This document shows, piece after piece, positions 7,764 through 17,590 of a stretch of 64,000 bases of DNA. The notes under the pieces are model-generated. The model did not search any database and was not told the DNA's origin. It saw only the letters and a program-made list of their open reading frames with translations. Numbering within the stretch: the stretch's first letter is position 1; each line of letters opens with the position of its first letter. Origin of the DNA: Rhodanobacter sp. A1T4 (GTDB lineage: Bacteria > Pseudomonadota > Gammaproteobacteria > Xanthomonadales > Rhodanobacteraceae); assembly GCF_014207185.1 (NCBI RefSeq), contig NZ_JACHCP010000001.1, positions 62,001 to 126,000 of the forward strand, written 5' to 3'. The position numbers and the translations under genes were made by a program.

Positions 7764-9356
7764 ATGGGCACGAACCGCCCGCAACGCTGGCTATCGCCTG
7801 GTGATCTCAATGGCTTTCTTGGATTGGTGGTCGACAACTTGTCGATCATGGCCTTCCTTGCCACTGCTTTGATCGGCATCTTCGGCTTTCCTGCCGATAT
7901 CGTGTTCCTGCGTATGTTTCCCGGCACCACGTTCGGCGTGCTGTTGGGTAACCTCGCCTACACCGCGATGGCGCGTCGGCTGGCTAAACGGACCGGCCGC
8001 GACGATGTCACTGCCATGCCGCTGGGCCTGGATGCACCCACCAGCATCGGCATGGCGTTGCTGGTGCTTGGCCCGGCCTTTTTGCATTTCAAACAGAGCG
8101 GTCTGGACGAACATGCCGCAGCGATTGCCACTTGGCAGTTGGGCATGGCGTCGCTGGTCATCATGGGCGTGCTCAAGTTTGTGCTGTCGTTCTTTGGCGG
8201 TATGGTGCAGCGGCATGTGCCGCGCGCGGGTCTGCTCGGTTCCATTGCGGGTATCGCGTTGGTGCTGATGGGCTTTCTTCCGCTGGTCGAGATACTCAAG
8301 GTGCCGGTGGTGGGTTTTGCCGGCTTGGGCGTAGTGTTGTACGCACTGGTAGCGCGGGCGCGCATGCCGTTGGGGCTGCCCGGCGTGCTGGTGGCATTTG
8401 TGGTCGCTACATTGTTGTATTACGGGCTCGGCCCACTGGGCTGGCTAGGCAGTGGCTATCACCCACCAGTCGCCTGGCAATGGCGTTTTGCGTTGCCCTT
8501 GCCGACGTTGCAATGGATCGACGGCCTGGCGGCAGCCACGCCTTATCTGCCGTTGATCCTACCGTTCGGCCTGCTGATGGTGGTAGGCGGCATCAACGTC
8601 ACGGAAAGCGCACGTGCTGCGGGTGATGACTACCGCACGCGGGACATCCTTCTGGTGGAGGCATTGGCCACCCTCGTAGCGGGTTTCTGCGGTGGCGTGG
8701 CGCAGACCACGCCGTATATCGGTCAGCCGTCCTACAAGGCGATGGGGGCTCGCAGCGGCTACACCTTGCTGACCGGGTTGGTCATTGGTCTTGGCGGTGT
8801 GTTTGGCTACCTCTCCAATCTGGTCGAACTGCTGCCTCTGTCCGTGCTGGCGCCGATTTTGGTGTTTGTGGCGATTGGCATCACCGTGCAGGCATTCGAA
8901 GCGACCCCGGTCCGCTATACGGCCGCGGTGGTCTTCAGCTTTTTTCCTGCCATTGCGCGCATGGTGACGATCAAGCTCAGCGATCCCACCTATGTGCCAA
9001 GCGACCACTTCGGTGTGCTGTTCGCCGACCATAGCCACGGTATTTCCGAACTGGCGGTGATTACCATCCTCGGTAATGGTTTCATCATCACCTCGATGAT
9101 CTGGGCAAGCTTCCTGGTGGCGCTGATCGATGGCCGGACCTTGCGCGCCGCGTGGATACTGCTACTTGGCAGTGCACTGAGCCTATTTGGCATCATTCAT
9201 TCGGTGCAGCTCAGTGGCGGTGTCTATCTGCCCTGGTCGCTGGATGAGGTGTCACGTCAACTGGTTTGGCAGTTCACGGGGGCTTATCTGGTACTGGCCG
9301 TCGTGCTAATCCTGCTTTTTATGATTACGCCGCGCACACCACGCGACACCGTTTGA
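7764..9356 (+). CDS. NCS2-type (xanthine/uracil-like) permease
   Basis: A 530-residue inner-membrane protein with about 12-14 hydrophobic segments. The arrangement, with a FLGLVVDNLSIMAFLATAL start and a central GGINVTESARAAGDDYRTRD stretch followed by a gating-like GGVAQTTPYIGQPSY segment, resembles AGZA/NCS2 nucleobase permeases. The substrate cannot be told. Joined to the lipoprotein gene with a one-base gap. Confidence 0.72.
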   Translation: MGTNRPQRWLSPGDLNGFLGLVVDNLSIMAFLATALIGIFGFPADIVFLRMFPGTTFGVLLGNLAYTAMARRLAKRTGRDDVTAMPLGLDAPTSIGMALLVLGPAFLHFKQSGLDEHAAAIATWQLGMASLVIMGVLKFVLSFFGGMVQRHVPRAGLLGSIAGIALVLMGFLPLVEILKVPVVGFAGLGVVLYALVARARMPLGLPGVLVAFVVATLLYYGLGPLGWLGSGYHPPVAWQWRFALPLPTLQWIDGLAAATPYLPLILPFGLLMVVGGINVTESARAAGDDYRTRDILLVEALATLVAGFCGGVAQTTPYIGQPSYKAMGARSGYTLLTGLVIGLGGVFGYLSNLVELLPLSVLAPILVFVAIGITVQAFEATPVRYTAAVVFSFFPAIARMVTIKLSDPTYVPSDHFGVLFADHSHGISELAVITILGNGFIITSMIWASFLVALIDGRTLRAAWILLLGSALSLFGIIHSVQLSGGVYLPWSLDEVSRQLVWQFTGAYLVLAVVLILLFMITPRTPRDTV

Positions 9357-9526
9357 GGGCTCGCGCAGAAACTGCGAGTGATCGCAACGATGATGCGAGG
9401 TCACTCGAAGACCCTGGCGGATGTCTGAGGTAACCTCGAATCACAAAGCGGGAGTATGGTCATCGTCAACAGGTGCGAGATGAGACATTCCATGCGGTAT
9501 GCAAGCCGAATGGCTGCACGCCGGTG

Positions 9527-10789
9527 ATGCTGGGCAGGCAACGGCTGTTCACGGTATTTATCCTTGCGGCTACTGTGCTGGGTATTGTCGTCGGATGGTT
9601 ATGCAACCGTTCCCTGCCATCGGAGAAGGCGCTTGAGGTTGCCGCGAACCTCTCCATCATCACCGACGCTTTTCTTCGACTCATCAAGATGGTCATCGCG
9701 CCACTGGTATTCGCGTCACTGGTGTCGGCGATCGCCAGGATGGGTAATGCCACCGAGATCGGGCGCGTCGGGATCAAGACGATGGCGTGGTTTCTCGGTG
9801 CGTCGTGCATTTCATTGATGGTTGGCCTGGTGATGGCGCACTGGCTTCAACCCGGTGCAGCACTGCATTTGCACGTGGACGCGCAAGTATCGCCAGTGGC
9901 CGTGAGCAGCAGCAACGCGGAAAGCTTTGGTTTGACGGATTTCATGACACACCTGATACCGCGTTCAATCGTCGAAGCGATGGCCAACAACGAGATCCTG
10001 CAAATTGTCGTCTTCTCGATCTTTATCGGAACGGCAGCGGCGGCGCTCAGGGAAAAGGCATCCAAGCTCGTCGAGCTGGTTGAGCAGTTGGCCGCCATCA
10101 TGTTCAAGATGACGGACTATGTGATGAAGACCGCACCACTGGCGATCTTCGCTGCACTGGCCAGCTCGATATGCCTTCATGGCATCGGTATCGTCGACAC
10201 GTATGCGCGGTTCGTGGCAGGTTTCTATCTGTCGCTTGGCATCCTGTGGGCTCTGCTGATTGCCGCGCTTGTGGTGACTGTCGGGCCACGCGGCCTTCGT
10301 CTGATTTCCAGTATCCGACATACCGTCTTGCTGGCATTCGCTACGTCGTCTTCGGAGGCCGCTTATCCACGCCTGCTGGAGCAACTGGTCGACTTTGGTA
10401 TTCCACGGCGCATCGCAAGCTTTGTGCTGCCGCTTGGCTATTCGTTCAATCTGGACGGGGCGATGATGTACTGCACGTTTGCGATTCTGTTCATCGCGCA
10501 GGCCTATGGCATCGAATTGACGCTGGCCCAGCAGGTCGCGCTATTCGGCTTGCTCATCGTGACGACCAAAGGCGTCGCCGGTGTACCCCGCGCTGCCATT
10601 GCCGTTATCGCGGTGACGCTGCACTACTTCAAACTTCCCGAAAGCGGCATAGCGCTTGTGCTTGCCGTTGACCACATCCTCGATATGGGGCGATCGGCCA
10701 CGAATATCGTTGGCAACTCCGTCGCTGCTGCCGTGGTCGCCACTTGGGAGGGTGCCGCCGAACCGCCACCGCAGAGCGATTCTGCGTGA
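9527..10789 (+). CDS. Dicarboxylate/amino acid:cation symporter (DAACS family)
   Basis: About 420 residues with eight helices and the re-entrant hairpins of GltP/DctA-type carriers. Visible landmarks are FLRLIKMVIAPLVFASLVSA, a serine-rich hairpin FATSSSEAAYPR, the NLDG-containing helix (SFNLDGAMMYC) and a final DHILDMGRSATNIVGN segment that binds substrate in this family. The ATG at 9527 sits just before the first helix; a GTG at 9473 would add 18 residues. The likely substrates are C4-dicarboxylates or acidic amino acids (family inference). Confidence 0.85.
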   Translation: MLGRQRLFTVFILAATVLGIVVGWLCNRSLPSEKALEVAANLSIITDAFLRLIKMVIAPLVFASLVSAIARMGNATEIGRVGIKTMAWFLGASCISLMVGLVMAHWLQPGAALHLHVDAQVSPVAVSSSNAESFGLTDFMTHLIPRSIVEAMANNEILQIVVFSIFIGTAAAALREKASKLVELVEQLAAIMFKMTDYVMKTAPLAIFAALASSICLHGIGIVDTYARFVAGFYLSLGILWALLIAALVVTVGPRGLRLISSIRHTVLLAFATSSSEAAYPRLLEQLVDFGIPRRIASFVLPLGYSFNLDGAMMYCTFAILFIAQAYGIELTLAQQVALFGLLIVTTKGVAGVPRAAIAVIAVTLHYFKLPESGIALVLAVDHILDMGRSATNIVGNSVAAAVVATWEGAAEPPPQSDSA

Positions 10790-10842
10790 GCTCTCGGTTT
10801 CCGTTCCGTAGCGATTTTCCATCCACCTCATGACGAATTCCC

Positions 10843-12042
10843 ATGCCTGCCATCGCCTATCTTGAATGCTCCCGCTGCCATGCACGGCTATCGGCCGACA
10901 CGCCGCAGACGCTTTGTACGCAGTGTCCGGACCAGCCGGCCGGTGCGCTCTATGTGAGGTACGACCTTACGCATCTGCATGGCAGTTCGCCCAACGATAT
11001 TGTGGGTCAAGCGGCTTCGCTGCCGTGGAGTGGCATGTGGCGGTATCACGCCGTGCTTCCCGACGTGGAGCCGGTGACCCTGGGTGAAGGGTGGACACCC
11101 ATGCTTCGCAGCAAGCGCCATCGCGGCGTCTACCTGAAAGAAGAGGGTGCCAATCCCACCGGCTCATTCAAGGCGCGCGGGTTGGCGCTGGCAGTGACGA
11201 TGGCGCGGCATTACGGCTTGCGCAAGTTGGCGGTTCCTTCCGCAGGCAACGCGGCAGGAGCGCTGGCGGCTTATGCCGCTCTGGCGGGTATCGAGGCGCA
11301 CATCTTCATGCCACGCGACGTGCCGCTCGCCAACTATGTGGAAGCCACGGCATACGGTGCGAAGGTGACACTCGTCGATGGCGTCATCTCTGATTGCGCG
11401 CGAATGGTTGGCGAACGTAAGCAGCAAGAGGGCTGGTTTGATATTTCCACGCTAAAGGAGCCTTTTCGCGTGGAAGGCAAGAAGACCATGGGTTATGAAC
11501 TGGTCGAACAGCTCGGCTGGGAATACCCCGACGCTGTGTTCTATCCCACCGGCGGCGGTGTCGGTCTTATCGGCATGTGGAAGGCCTTCGACGAACTGGA
11601 GCAATTGGGCTGGGTGAAGCCAGGCAAGCGCCCACGCATGTTTGCCATCCAGTCTTCCGGATGCGCTCCCGTCGTGCGCGCATTCAACGAAGGTGCTGAC
11701 GCAAGCCAGATGTGGCAAAACCCGGAAACGGCCGCGTCAGGTCTGCGCGTGCCCAAAGCCTATGGCGACTACATCATTCTGGACATTCTGCGCGCGTCTG
11801 GTGGCATGGCCGTTGCCGTTTCCGACGAGGATATATTTTCCTCCCTGAAAGACTGGGCCGCCAATGAGGGTATCTTTCTTTCACCCGAGGGAGCGGCCGC
11901 CACGGCGGCCTATTCGCAGCTGCTCAAATCCGGCGTTCTCGATGACTCTCATCGCGTCGTACTGTTCAACACGGGAGCCGGCTTGAAATATACCGAAGTC
12001 ATTGCGGCTGCTCTCGGCCTCAAGGCGCCTGGCCTGATCTGA
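10843..12042 (+). CDS. thrC: Threonine synthase
   Basis: A 399-residue fold-type II PLP enzyme that converts O-phosphohomoserine to threonine. The PLP lysine is K110 in NPTGSFKARG, and the phosphate-binding glycine loop is PTGGGVGLIG. The N terminus carries a small zinc-ribbon-like cysteine set (C9, C12, C25, C28) as found in one class of threonine synthases. Length and motifs suit the enzyme; a paralogous PLP lyase is the only alternative. It stands alone rather than in a thrABC operon. Confidence 0.88.
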   Translation: MPAIAYLECSRCHARLSADTPQTLCTQCPDQPAGALYVRYDLTHLHGSSPNDIVGQAASLPWSGMWRYHAVLPDVEPVTLGEGWTPMLRSKRHRGVYLKEEGANPTGSFKARGLALAVTMARHYGLRKLAVPSAGNAAGALAAYAALAGIEAHIFMPRDVPLANYVEATAYGAKVTLVDGVISDCARMVGERKQQEGWFDISTLKEPFRVEGKKTMGYELVEQLGWEYPDAVFYPTGGGVGLIGMWKAFDELEQLGWVKPGKRPRMFAIQSSGCAPVVRAFNEGADASQMWQNPETAASGLRVPKAYGDYIILDILRASGGMAVAVSDEDIFSSLKDWAANEGIFLSPEGAAATAAYSQLLKSGVLDDSHRVVLFNTGAGLKYTEVIAAALGLKAPGLI

Positions 12043-12068
12043 AACGTCCGCTATCGACCGAAGGCTGT
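12043..12068. repeat. Dispersed palindromic repeat, copy 2 (half element)
   Basis: AACGTCCGCTATCGACCGAA starts at 12043, directly after the thrC stop, and matches the left arm of the family. ATCGACC at 12053 also has an exact inverse GGTCGAT about 40 bases on. Confidence 0.45.
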
Positions 12069-12150
12069 ATGAAAATGCAGCTATGCGTTTTTGGTCGATC
12101 AAGATTTGCTCGGATTGATGCGTGCACGATGAGACGCCTAGGGAAGTGGA

Positions 12151-12876
12151 CTAATGGAAGGCGCCCCATAACATAGACAACCCCGAAGCGATCATCACCC
12201 CGTCGAGGATGAGATGAAAGTGGCTCGGACTCATACGCAAGACGATGGCCTTTCCTGCAATGGCTCCGACCATCAACGATGAGCCAACAATAAGACCTTT
12301 GAGGACCACGCTTTCAGGCAATGCACCTAGCTCACGAAATGCAAAGACCTTGCTGCTATACAGCGCCAAGGAGCTGGCCGCCTCAGTGGCAAGGAATGGC
12401 CCTTTCAGTAACCCATATGCCGTGAATGCCGGAACGCTGAGCGGCCCCGTCGAGAGCACCAGGCCGGTTAGAAACCCGATGAAAGCGCCCGCAACAGCCA
12501 GTTGCCACAATCGTATACGGACGTCCATCCTGGCGAGCTGATAGCGTGCAGGGACCATAGCCAGGAAAAAAACACCCAACGCGCCTTCGATAACATGCGC
12601 TGGCAATGCCAACAAAGTACGCGCACCCAGCGCCGCTGCCGGCGCTCCTGGCAGTGCATAGGCAAGGAACGCCCGCCAATTCATGTCACGCCACCAGAGC
12701 GCGACACGCGACACGTTGGACATTACGGCCGCGACGGCCATGATCGGGACAGCTTCCTTGGGGCCATAAGCGAACACGAGCACCGGCAGAAGCATGATCG
12801 ATGATCCAGTCCCGATAACGCCACTCAGGCAGCCCGCGACCAGCGCCACAACCAGCACAAAAAAATATGCCAGCAA
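12151..12876 (-). CDS. TauE/SafE-family sulfite exporter-like permease
   Basis: About 241 residues with 7-8 hydrophobic helices and the two-fold TauE/SafE repeat: the first half opens with GCLSGVIGTGSSIMLLPVLV, the second with GAFIGFLTGLVLSTGPLSVP. I chose a TTG at 12876 because a strong ribosome site (GAGGAG) lies seven bases before it and the first helix follows at once; the frame is open to 13008. The family exports small sulfur-containing or organic anions; the substrate is unknown. Convergent with thrC. Confidence 0.8.
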   Translation of the reverse strand: MLAYFFVLVVALVAGCLSGVIGTGSSIMLLPVLVFAYGPKEAVPIMAVAAVMSNVSRVALWWRDMNWRAFLAYALPGAPAAALGARTLLALPAHVIEGALGVFFLAMVPARYQLARMDVRIRLWQLAVAGAFIGFLTGLVLSTGPLSVPAFTAYGLLKGPFLATEAASSLALYSSKVFAFRELGALPESVVLKGLIVGSSLMVGAIAGKAIVLRMSPSHFHLILDGVMIASGLSMLWGAFH

Positions 12877-13104
12877 AGGCACTCTCCTCTCGAGGTATAG
12901 ACATACTAGTTCAGCGGCTAAGGCACATGCTTTTCCAATGCTGAAATGTGCGCCTTCCTGGTACTTGAGCCATCGTCTTTCACATGCCGCTTCCCATAGC
13001 TGATTCAAGAGACGTCAGCTTCGAAATTGACGAGAATTCGGTCATCCGTTGCGAGTCAAACGGGATGGTTGCCAACCAGTATTCGCGCCTATTCTCGTAG
13101 GCAC

Positions 13105-13200
13105 AGTCAGTACAGATCTCTGCGATGAAGTCTACGAACATCCGTGCTTTGGCCGGTAGCCGCCGCCCAGAGGCAGATACGGTGTGGATCGGACGGAGAG
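13105..13200 (-). pseudogene. LysR-type regulator, C-terminal scrap
   Basis: The minus strand reads PIHTVSASGRRLPAKARMFV then DFIAEICTD, which is the usual last strand-helix of LysR effector domains (a Pro-x-RxLxxKxRxFVDF-type ending). No further LysR sequence is seen upstream, where the serine hydrolase gene begins on the other strand. It looks like the tail of a deleted regulator gene. Confidence 0.5.
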
Positions 13201-13282
13201 GAGGCTGGAAGGACGCTAACGACTGTTGCGAAGATCGGCTAGGCTGGATGCTGCTGTCAGGGAACGCCAAAGGGGGATGGGG

Positions 13283-15319
13283 ATGGCCAAGACGCCAGCG
13301 TGGGTGATGTTCAAGAGAATCATCGGTTGCATACCGTTGTTGCTGGCATCGAACGCTTTCGCGATGAGTGCCACCCCGGCGAACTTGCCAGCTTCCGGCA
13401 GTGATCAGCCGAAAACCATGGCGACCGATACGCCAAGTGCAACCAGGGGTGGCACCACGTTTACCGTCCCGGCAGGTTGGACTATGGCTGCGCGTGGTTC
13501 CTTTATCGTCCTGAGTGCTCCCGAAGGGGATTTCCAGATCGCCGTGACGGATATCCAGGCGTTGGATGCAGACACTGCCGTAGCGTCTGCATGGCAGGAG
13601 TTCGAGCCGGGCTTCAAGCGACCTTTGCAACTTTCGGAGCCTCTCCGGCCTGGTGATGGTTGGGAGAAAATCCAGCATTTCGAATATAAAGTGTCGCCGA
13701 ACGAAAAGCGCATCGTCAGGGCCAGGGCTTTCGCGAGACGCGCAAACAACCGCTGGTTGGTCGTGATCTATCAAGGGGGCTTGGCTACGCGGGAAAAGCG
13801 GATGAGTTCGATCGTCCTTGTCTTCGGAAGCCTGCACCCACATGGGTACAAGCGCGAGAGTTTTGCTGGCAAGACGGCACGACCGATCGACGCGCACGTG
13901 ATTCATGTCATGAAGGATTTCGTCGCTGGTGGAATGAAGCAGCTGGGCATTCCTGGCGCAGCGTTCAGTCTTATCGATCACGGCAAGATCGTTTACGTTG
14001 GCGGCCTGGGTGTGCGTGAATTGGGCAAGCCTGATCCTGTAGATGCCGACACCAGGTTCATCGCCGCTTCGGATACCAAGGCGCTGACCACCCTGTTGTT
14101 GGCCGAACTGGTTGATGAGAAAAAATTGCGTTGGGACGAGTCCGTCACTGAAGCCTATCCGTCTTTCAAGTTTGGTGATGCCAGAGTCACGCGCGAAGTT
14201 CAGATCAAGCACCTTGCTTGCCAGTGCACGGGGATGCCGGCGCAGGACTATGATTCGGAATTCCGCAACTGGAGCATGACGCCCGCCGCATTGATCCAGT
14301 TCCTGGGCACCATGCAGCCGACCGCACCCTTCGGCAAGGTTTTTATATATAGCAACGTGTTGCCAGCCGCAGCGGGCTTCATCGCCGGCAGCGTCGCCGA
14401 ACCCGGCAAGGAACCCGGAGCTGCCTACAATGACGCGATGCAAAGCAAGGTACTCGATCCGCTTGGCATGACGCGCAGCACCTTCGATTTCACTAAGGCG
14501 ATGCAGGGCAATTACGCGCGACCCCATGACGAAGATGTTGACGGCAAGCTCGTCGTCAGCCCGATGACCTATACCCAAAGCTACGGCGCACGACGACCCG
14601 CAGGAGGACTCTGGACCACTGCGCATGACCTCAGTCAGTACGTAATGATGGAGTTAGCTGATGGCGTCTTGCCAAACGGTCATCAGCTGGTATCGAAGGA
14701 AAATCTTCTGCAGCGTCGCGCGCCAAATGTGCTGGTCAGCGAAGATATTCAATATGCCATGGGTCTGCTAATCGACAAACACTGGGGCGTCACTGTGGTG
14801 AACCACAGCGGTGGCCGACCAGGTTATGAGAGCTACATGATGTGGTTGCCGGATTACGGCATCGGTGCGGTGATCTTGACGAATTCCGATACCGGCGGAG
14901 AGCTGATGGACCCGTTCGCGCGCAAGCTCATGGAACAGGTGTTCGATGGAGAGCCTGAGGCCGATCGACAACTGCAGGCCGCGGTTATGCGGAACGAGAG
15001 CGACGTTCGTGCCTTCCGCCAGTCATTGCAGATTCCGGCCGATCGCTTGGCTGGCAACCGCCTGGCGGCGCGGTATCACAACGACGCGCTCGGCAATCTC
15101 GTGGTGACGCGGTCAGGAAAGAACATCGATTTTCACTTTGACGAATGGCATAGCATGGTTGCCTCACGCGCTAATGGCGATGGAAGTACGACCTTCATCA
15201 CCTTGGGAGAGGATATGTCGGACACCGAATTCCTCGCCGCAGAACAGCACGGAAAGCGCACTCTGACCTTGCGCGATGGCCAGCGTGAGTACGTGTTCGT
15301 GGAGCAGCGTAGCCTCTGA
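13283..15319 (+). CDS. Secreted serine hydrolase (beta-lactamase / class C PBP family) with extra N-terminal domain
   Basis: About 678 residues. A signal peptide (FKRIIGCIPLLLASNAFA) leads into a 150-residue domain of unknown type (TTFTVPAGWTMAARGSFIVL and on), then a serine beta-lactamase-like domain with SDTK as the SxxK motif (near residue 263), YSN as the YxN motif and HSG in place of KTG, then a C-terminal beta domain. The start at 13283 has AGGGGG upstream. Relatives are D-aminopeptidases, esterases and PBP4*-like enzymes, so the substrate cannot be fixed. The N-terminal addition is unusual for the family. Confidence 0.85.
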   Translation: MAKTPAWVMFKRIIGCIPLLLASNAFAMSATPANLPASGSDQPKTMATDTPSATRGGTTFTVPAGWTMAARGSFIVLSAPEGDFQIAVTDIQALDADTAVASAWQEFEPGFKRPLQLSEPLRPGDGWEKIQHFEYKVSPNEKRIVRARAFARRANNRWLVVIYQGGLATREKRMSSIVLVFGSLHPHGYKRESFAGKTARPIDAHVIHVMKDFVAGGMKQLGIPGAAFSLIDHGKIVYVGGLGVRELGKPDPVDADTRFIAASDTKALTTLLLAELVDEKKLRWDESVTEAYPSFKFGDARVTREVQIKHLACQCTGMPAQDYDSEFRNWSMTPAALIQFLGTMQPTAPFGKVFIYSNVLPAAAGFIAGSVAEPGKEPGAAYNDAMQSKVLDPLGMTRSTFDFTKAMQGNYARPHDEDVDGKLVVSPMTYTQSYGARRPAGGLWTTAHDLSQYVMMELADGVLPNGHQLVSKENLLQRRAPNVLVSEDIQYAMGLLIDKHWGVTVVNHSGGRPGYESYMMWLPDYGIGAVILTNSDTGGELMDPFARKLMEQVFDGEPEADRQLQAAVMRNESDVRAFRQSLQIPADRLAGNRLAARYHNDALGNLVVTRSGKNIDFHFDEWHSMVASRANGDGSTTFITLGEDMSDTEFLAAEQHGKRTLTLRDGQREYVFVEQRSL

Positions 15320-15520
15320 AATGCCGCTGGAGCTTGCCAGCGGAAGCAGCTCCGCCACCAAAGCAGCCACTGACCTTAGAGATGGGGAAAGGAGACTGCG
15401 CCATCAAAGTGCCGACAAAGCGACGTTCAATGCCATGACCATGGCCGTTTTGCCCCTCTCAGGTCCCGCTTGCCACATAGGCAACGTCCGTTGCCGCAGG
15501 CACGGCTACACTCGATCACC

Positions 15521-16636
15521 ATGAACGTGTTATCTCACCCATTGTCGGCAGGCGTCCACACCGACTACGGCGCGACGTTTCCTCCGAAGACCTTGGTCAC
15601 GTTTTGGGCGTTGTGGGCAGCATTCTGGCTGCTCATGATCGGTGTTTCCATCGAGGATCAGCTCCGTGATCCGCTCACCCGGTGGTGGGAGCCAGTCCTG
15701 TCGGAAGGGAGTTCGGCACTGGTTTCAACAGGATGGATGTGGCTTGCCGTCCGGGTTCGCGAGCGCTATGCGCCGTATCTGGACAAGCCCTTGATCTGGT
15801 TCGCTAGCTACCTGCATTGGTTGCCGTTGGTCTTCATCACGTGGATCACGGTGGTTTACTCGATACGGCATGGCGTCTATGCCGCCGTGGGCCGTATCTA
15901 CGAGCACCCAACCTGGGGCTTCGTCGTTGTGTACGAGAGCTTCAAACTGACGATTTTTACGGGACTGTGGCTCGGGATCCTGTTTGGTATCGATTCGTAT
16001 GGGCAGTGGCAACTCCAGCGGCACCGTTTGCTGCAAACGCAGAAGGCGCTGGCCCAGGCGCAGCTTGCACAGCTTCAGGGTCAGCTGCGGCCGCATTTTT
16101 TGTTCAATGCACTCAATACCGTTTCTGCCCTGATGCATACGGACGTAGCACGAGCCGACCGTTTGGTGGCAACGCTTGGCGATCTGCTGCGTATCAGTCT
16201 TCGGTCAAGTGAGAATGAGATGACGCCGCTCGCCGAAGAACTTCGCACGCTTGAGCTATACGCGGGCATCATGCACGAGCGGTTTCGGGATCGCGTGACG
16301 CTGAGCTGGCAGACCGATCAGACGCTCCTCGACATCCCCGTTCCGGCACTATTGCTGCAGCCCTTGCTTGAGAATGTGTTCAAACACGGTGTCGAGCCTA
16401 CGGTGACGCGCGTACGCATCATTATCAGCGTCCGACGCGAAAGCGGCTCGCTGGAAATCGTCGTGAGCAATTCCGGCTCCATGCTGGCACCGGAGCATCA
16501 TGACGGGATGGGGTTCCGCAACTGTCGGGAGCGGCTGAGCATCATCTACGGCGATGCGGCGTCCCTGCGGGTCCGTAACGAGGACGACGGCGTTGCCGCG
16601 CGAGTCTCCATACCGCTGACGGGCATCATTCAATGA
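15521..16636 (+). CDS. LytS/AlgZ-type sensor histidine kinase
   Basis: A 371-residue membrane kinase. Four hydrophobic segments fill residues about 25-160. A short coiled coil rich in Gln, Leu and Ala (165-188) leads to the His_kinase box LRPHFLFNALNTVSALMH with phospho-acceptor H192. The HATPase domain follows, with the N box LLENVFKHG and a GMGFRNCRERL glycine motif. The start at 15521 lies before the first helix. The stop overlaps the response-regulator start (ATGA), so the two form one unit. Confidence 0.9.
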   Translation: MNVLSHPLSAGVHTDYGATFPPKTLVTFWALWAAFWLLMIGVSIEDQLRDPLTRWWEPVLSEGSSALVSTGWMWLAVRVRERYAPYLDKPLIWFASYLHWLPLVFITWITVVYSIRHGVYAAVGRIYEHPTWGFVVVYESFKLTIFTGLWLGILFGIDSYGQWQLQRHRLLQTQKALAQAQLAQLQGQLRPHFLFNALNTVSALMHTDVARADRLVATLGDLLRISLRSSENEMTPLAEELRTLELYAGIMHERFRDRVTLSWQTDQTLLDIPVPALLLQPLLENVFKHGVEPTVTRVRIIISVRRESGSLEIVVSNSGSMLAPEHHDGMGFRNCRERLSIIYGDAASLRVRNEDDGVAARVSIPLTGIIQ

Positions 16637-17373
16637 TCCGCGTCGTCATCGCCGATGATGAGGCCCCGGCTCGCGAAAAGCTCGAACGTTGGCTGGTGGA
16701 GCAACCGGACGTGGACGTGGTTGGGGTGGTTGAGGATGGATTGTCTGCGGCGCAGTGTATCGAACAGCTCCGCCCGGACGTTGCCTTTCTTGACATACAA
16801 ATGCCTATGTTGTCGGGACTCCAGGTCGTGGGGCAGCTCGAGCTATCGAGCGCGCCACTGATCGTCTTCGTGACCGCATTCGACGAGCATGCGGTGAAGG
16901 CGTTTGATCTCAATGCGGTCGATTATCTCCTCAAGCCTTACGATCAGGATCGTTTCGCGCGCACCTTGCAGCGCGTCCGCGAACGGCTGCACGGCCATGA
17001 GTCCGGCGCTACAGCGGTGGCGATTGGACGAGCACGGGCTCCTTCTTGCGAGCGCTTGCTCGTGCCGGATCGCGAACGGCTACAGCTGATCGACGCTGCA
17101 TCCATCGAATGGCTAGAAGCCGACGACAACTACGTCCACGTGCACACACCTGCGCGCAGCTACCTGTTACGCAGGACACTGCAGGATCTGCTTTCCCAAT
17201 TGGGTGAACAGCGCTTCGTGCGGATTCACAAGTCGACAGCGGTGAACATCAACTCAATCGAATCACTCACCCCCCTCTTCAAGGGCGACTACGAAATCCA
17301 TCTGAACAACGGCCGCATTCTCCGGCTCAGCCGGCGGTATCGCGAAGCGTTATTCGTCCGCATGGGGCAGTAG
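16633..17373 (+). CDS. LytTR-family response regulator
   Basis: A 246-residue protein. The receiver domain (1-120) has the acidic pair D8/D9, phospho-acceptor D54 in AFLDIQMP, Thr81 and K101 in LLKPY. The LytTR DNA-binding domain fills about 138-246 (RIHKSTAVNINSIESLTPLF). It is translationally coupled to the kinase. The permease genes 218 bases downstream are the most obvious targets, as LytTR systems often control neighbouring transporters (inference). Confidence 0.92.
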   Translation: MIRVVIADDEAPAREKLERWLVEQPDVDVVGVVEDGLSAAQCIEQLRPDVAFLDIQMPMLSGLQVVGQLELSSAPLIVFVTAFDEHAVKAFDLNAVDYLLKPYDQDRFARTLQRVRERLHGHESGATAVAIGRARAPSCERLLVPDRERLQLIDAASIEWLEADDNYVHVHTPARSYLLRRTLQDLLSQLGEQRFVRIHKSTAVNINSIESLTPLFKGDYEIHLNNGRILRLSRRYREALFVRMGQ

Positions 17374-17590
17374 TTCCCCCTTGCCACGCCGAGCTCTCCA
17401 TTCACCCCAAATGTGCTGCCAGCTGGTTGCGGGTGGATCAAGCTTCTGCTTATCGCTGCGAGGCGAGAACTTGATGGCTGTTGCGAGCGTCCTGTGATGC
17501 GCGCCTTGCTGTTCCTGTCTGCGGTGATGGGAAGTGTGAGTTGTCCGTACGCTTATTTGTAGAAGCGGAAGTGAATGAAGGGGAAAAGGA

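Noticed and set aside
9357-9526. Hairpin CTCGC...GCGAG after the permease gene as terminator
   Set aside because: Five pairs only and no T run, so not reported as a terminator.
12980-14626. 548-codon open frame on the minus strand opposite the serine hydrolase
   Set aside because: The plus strand has the signal peptide and all three catalytic motifs. The minus frame is low-complexity shadow except for its last part, which overlaps the LysR scrap.
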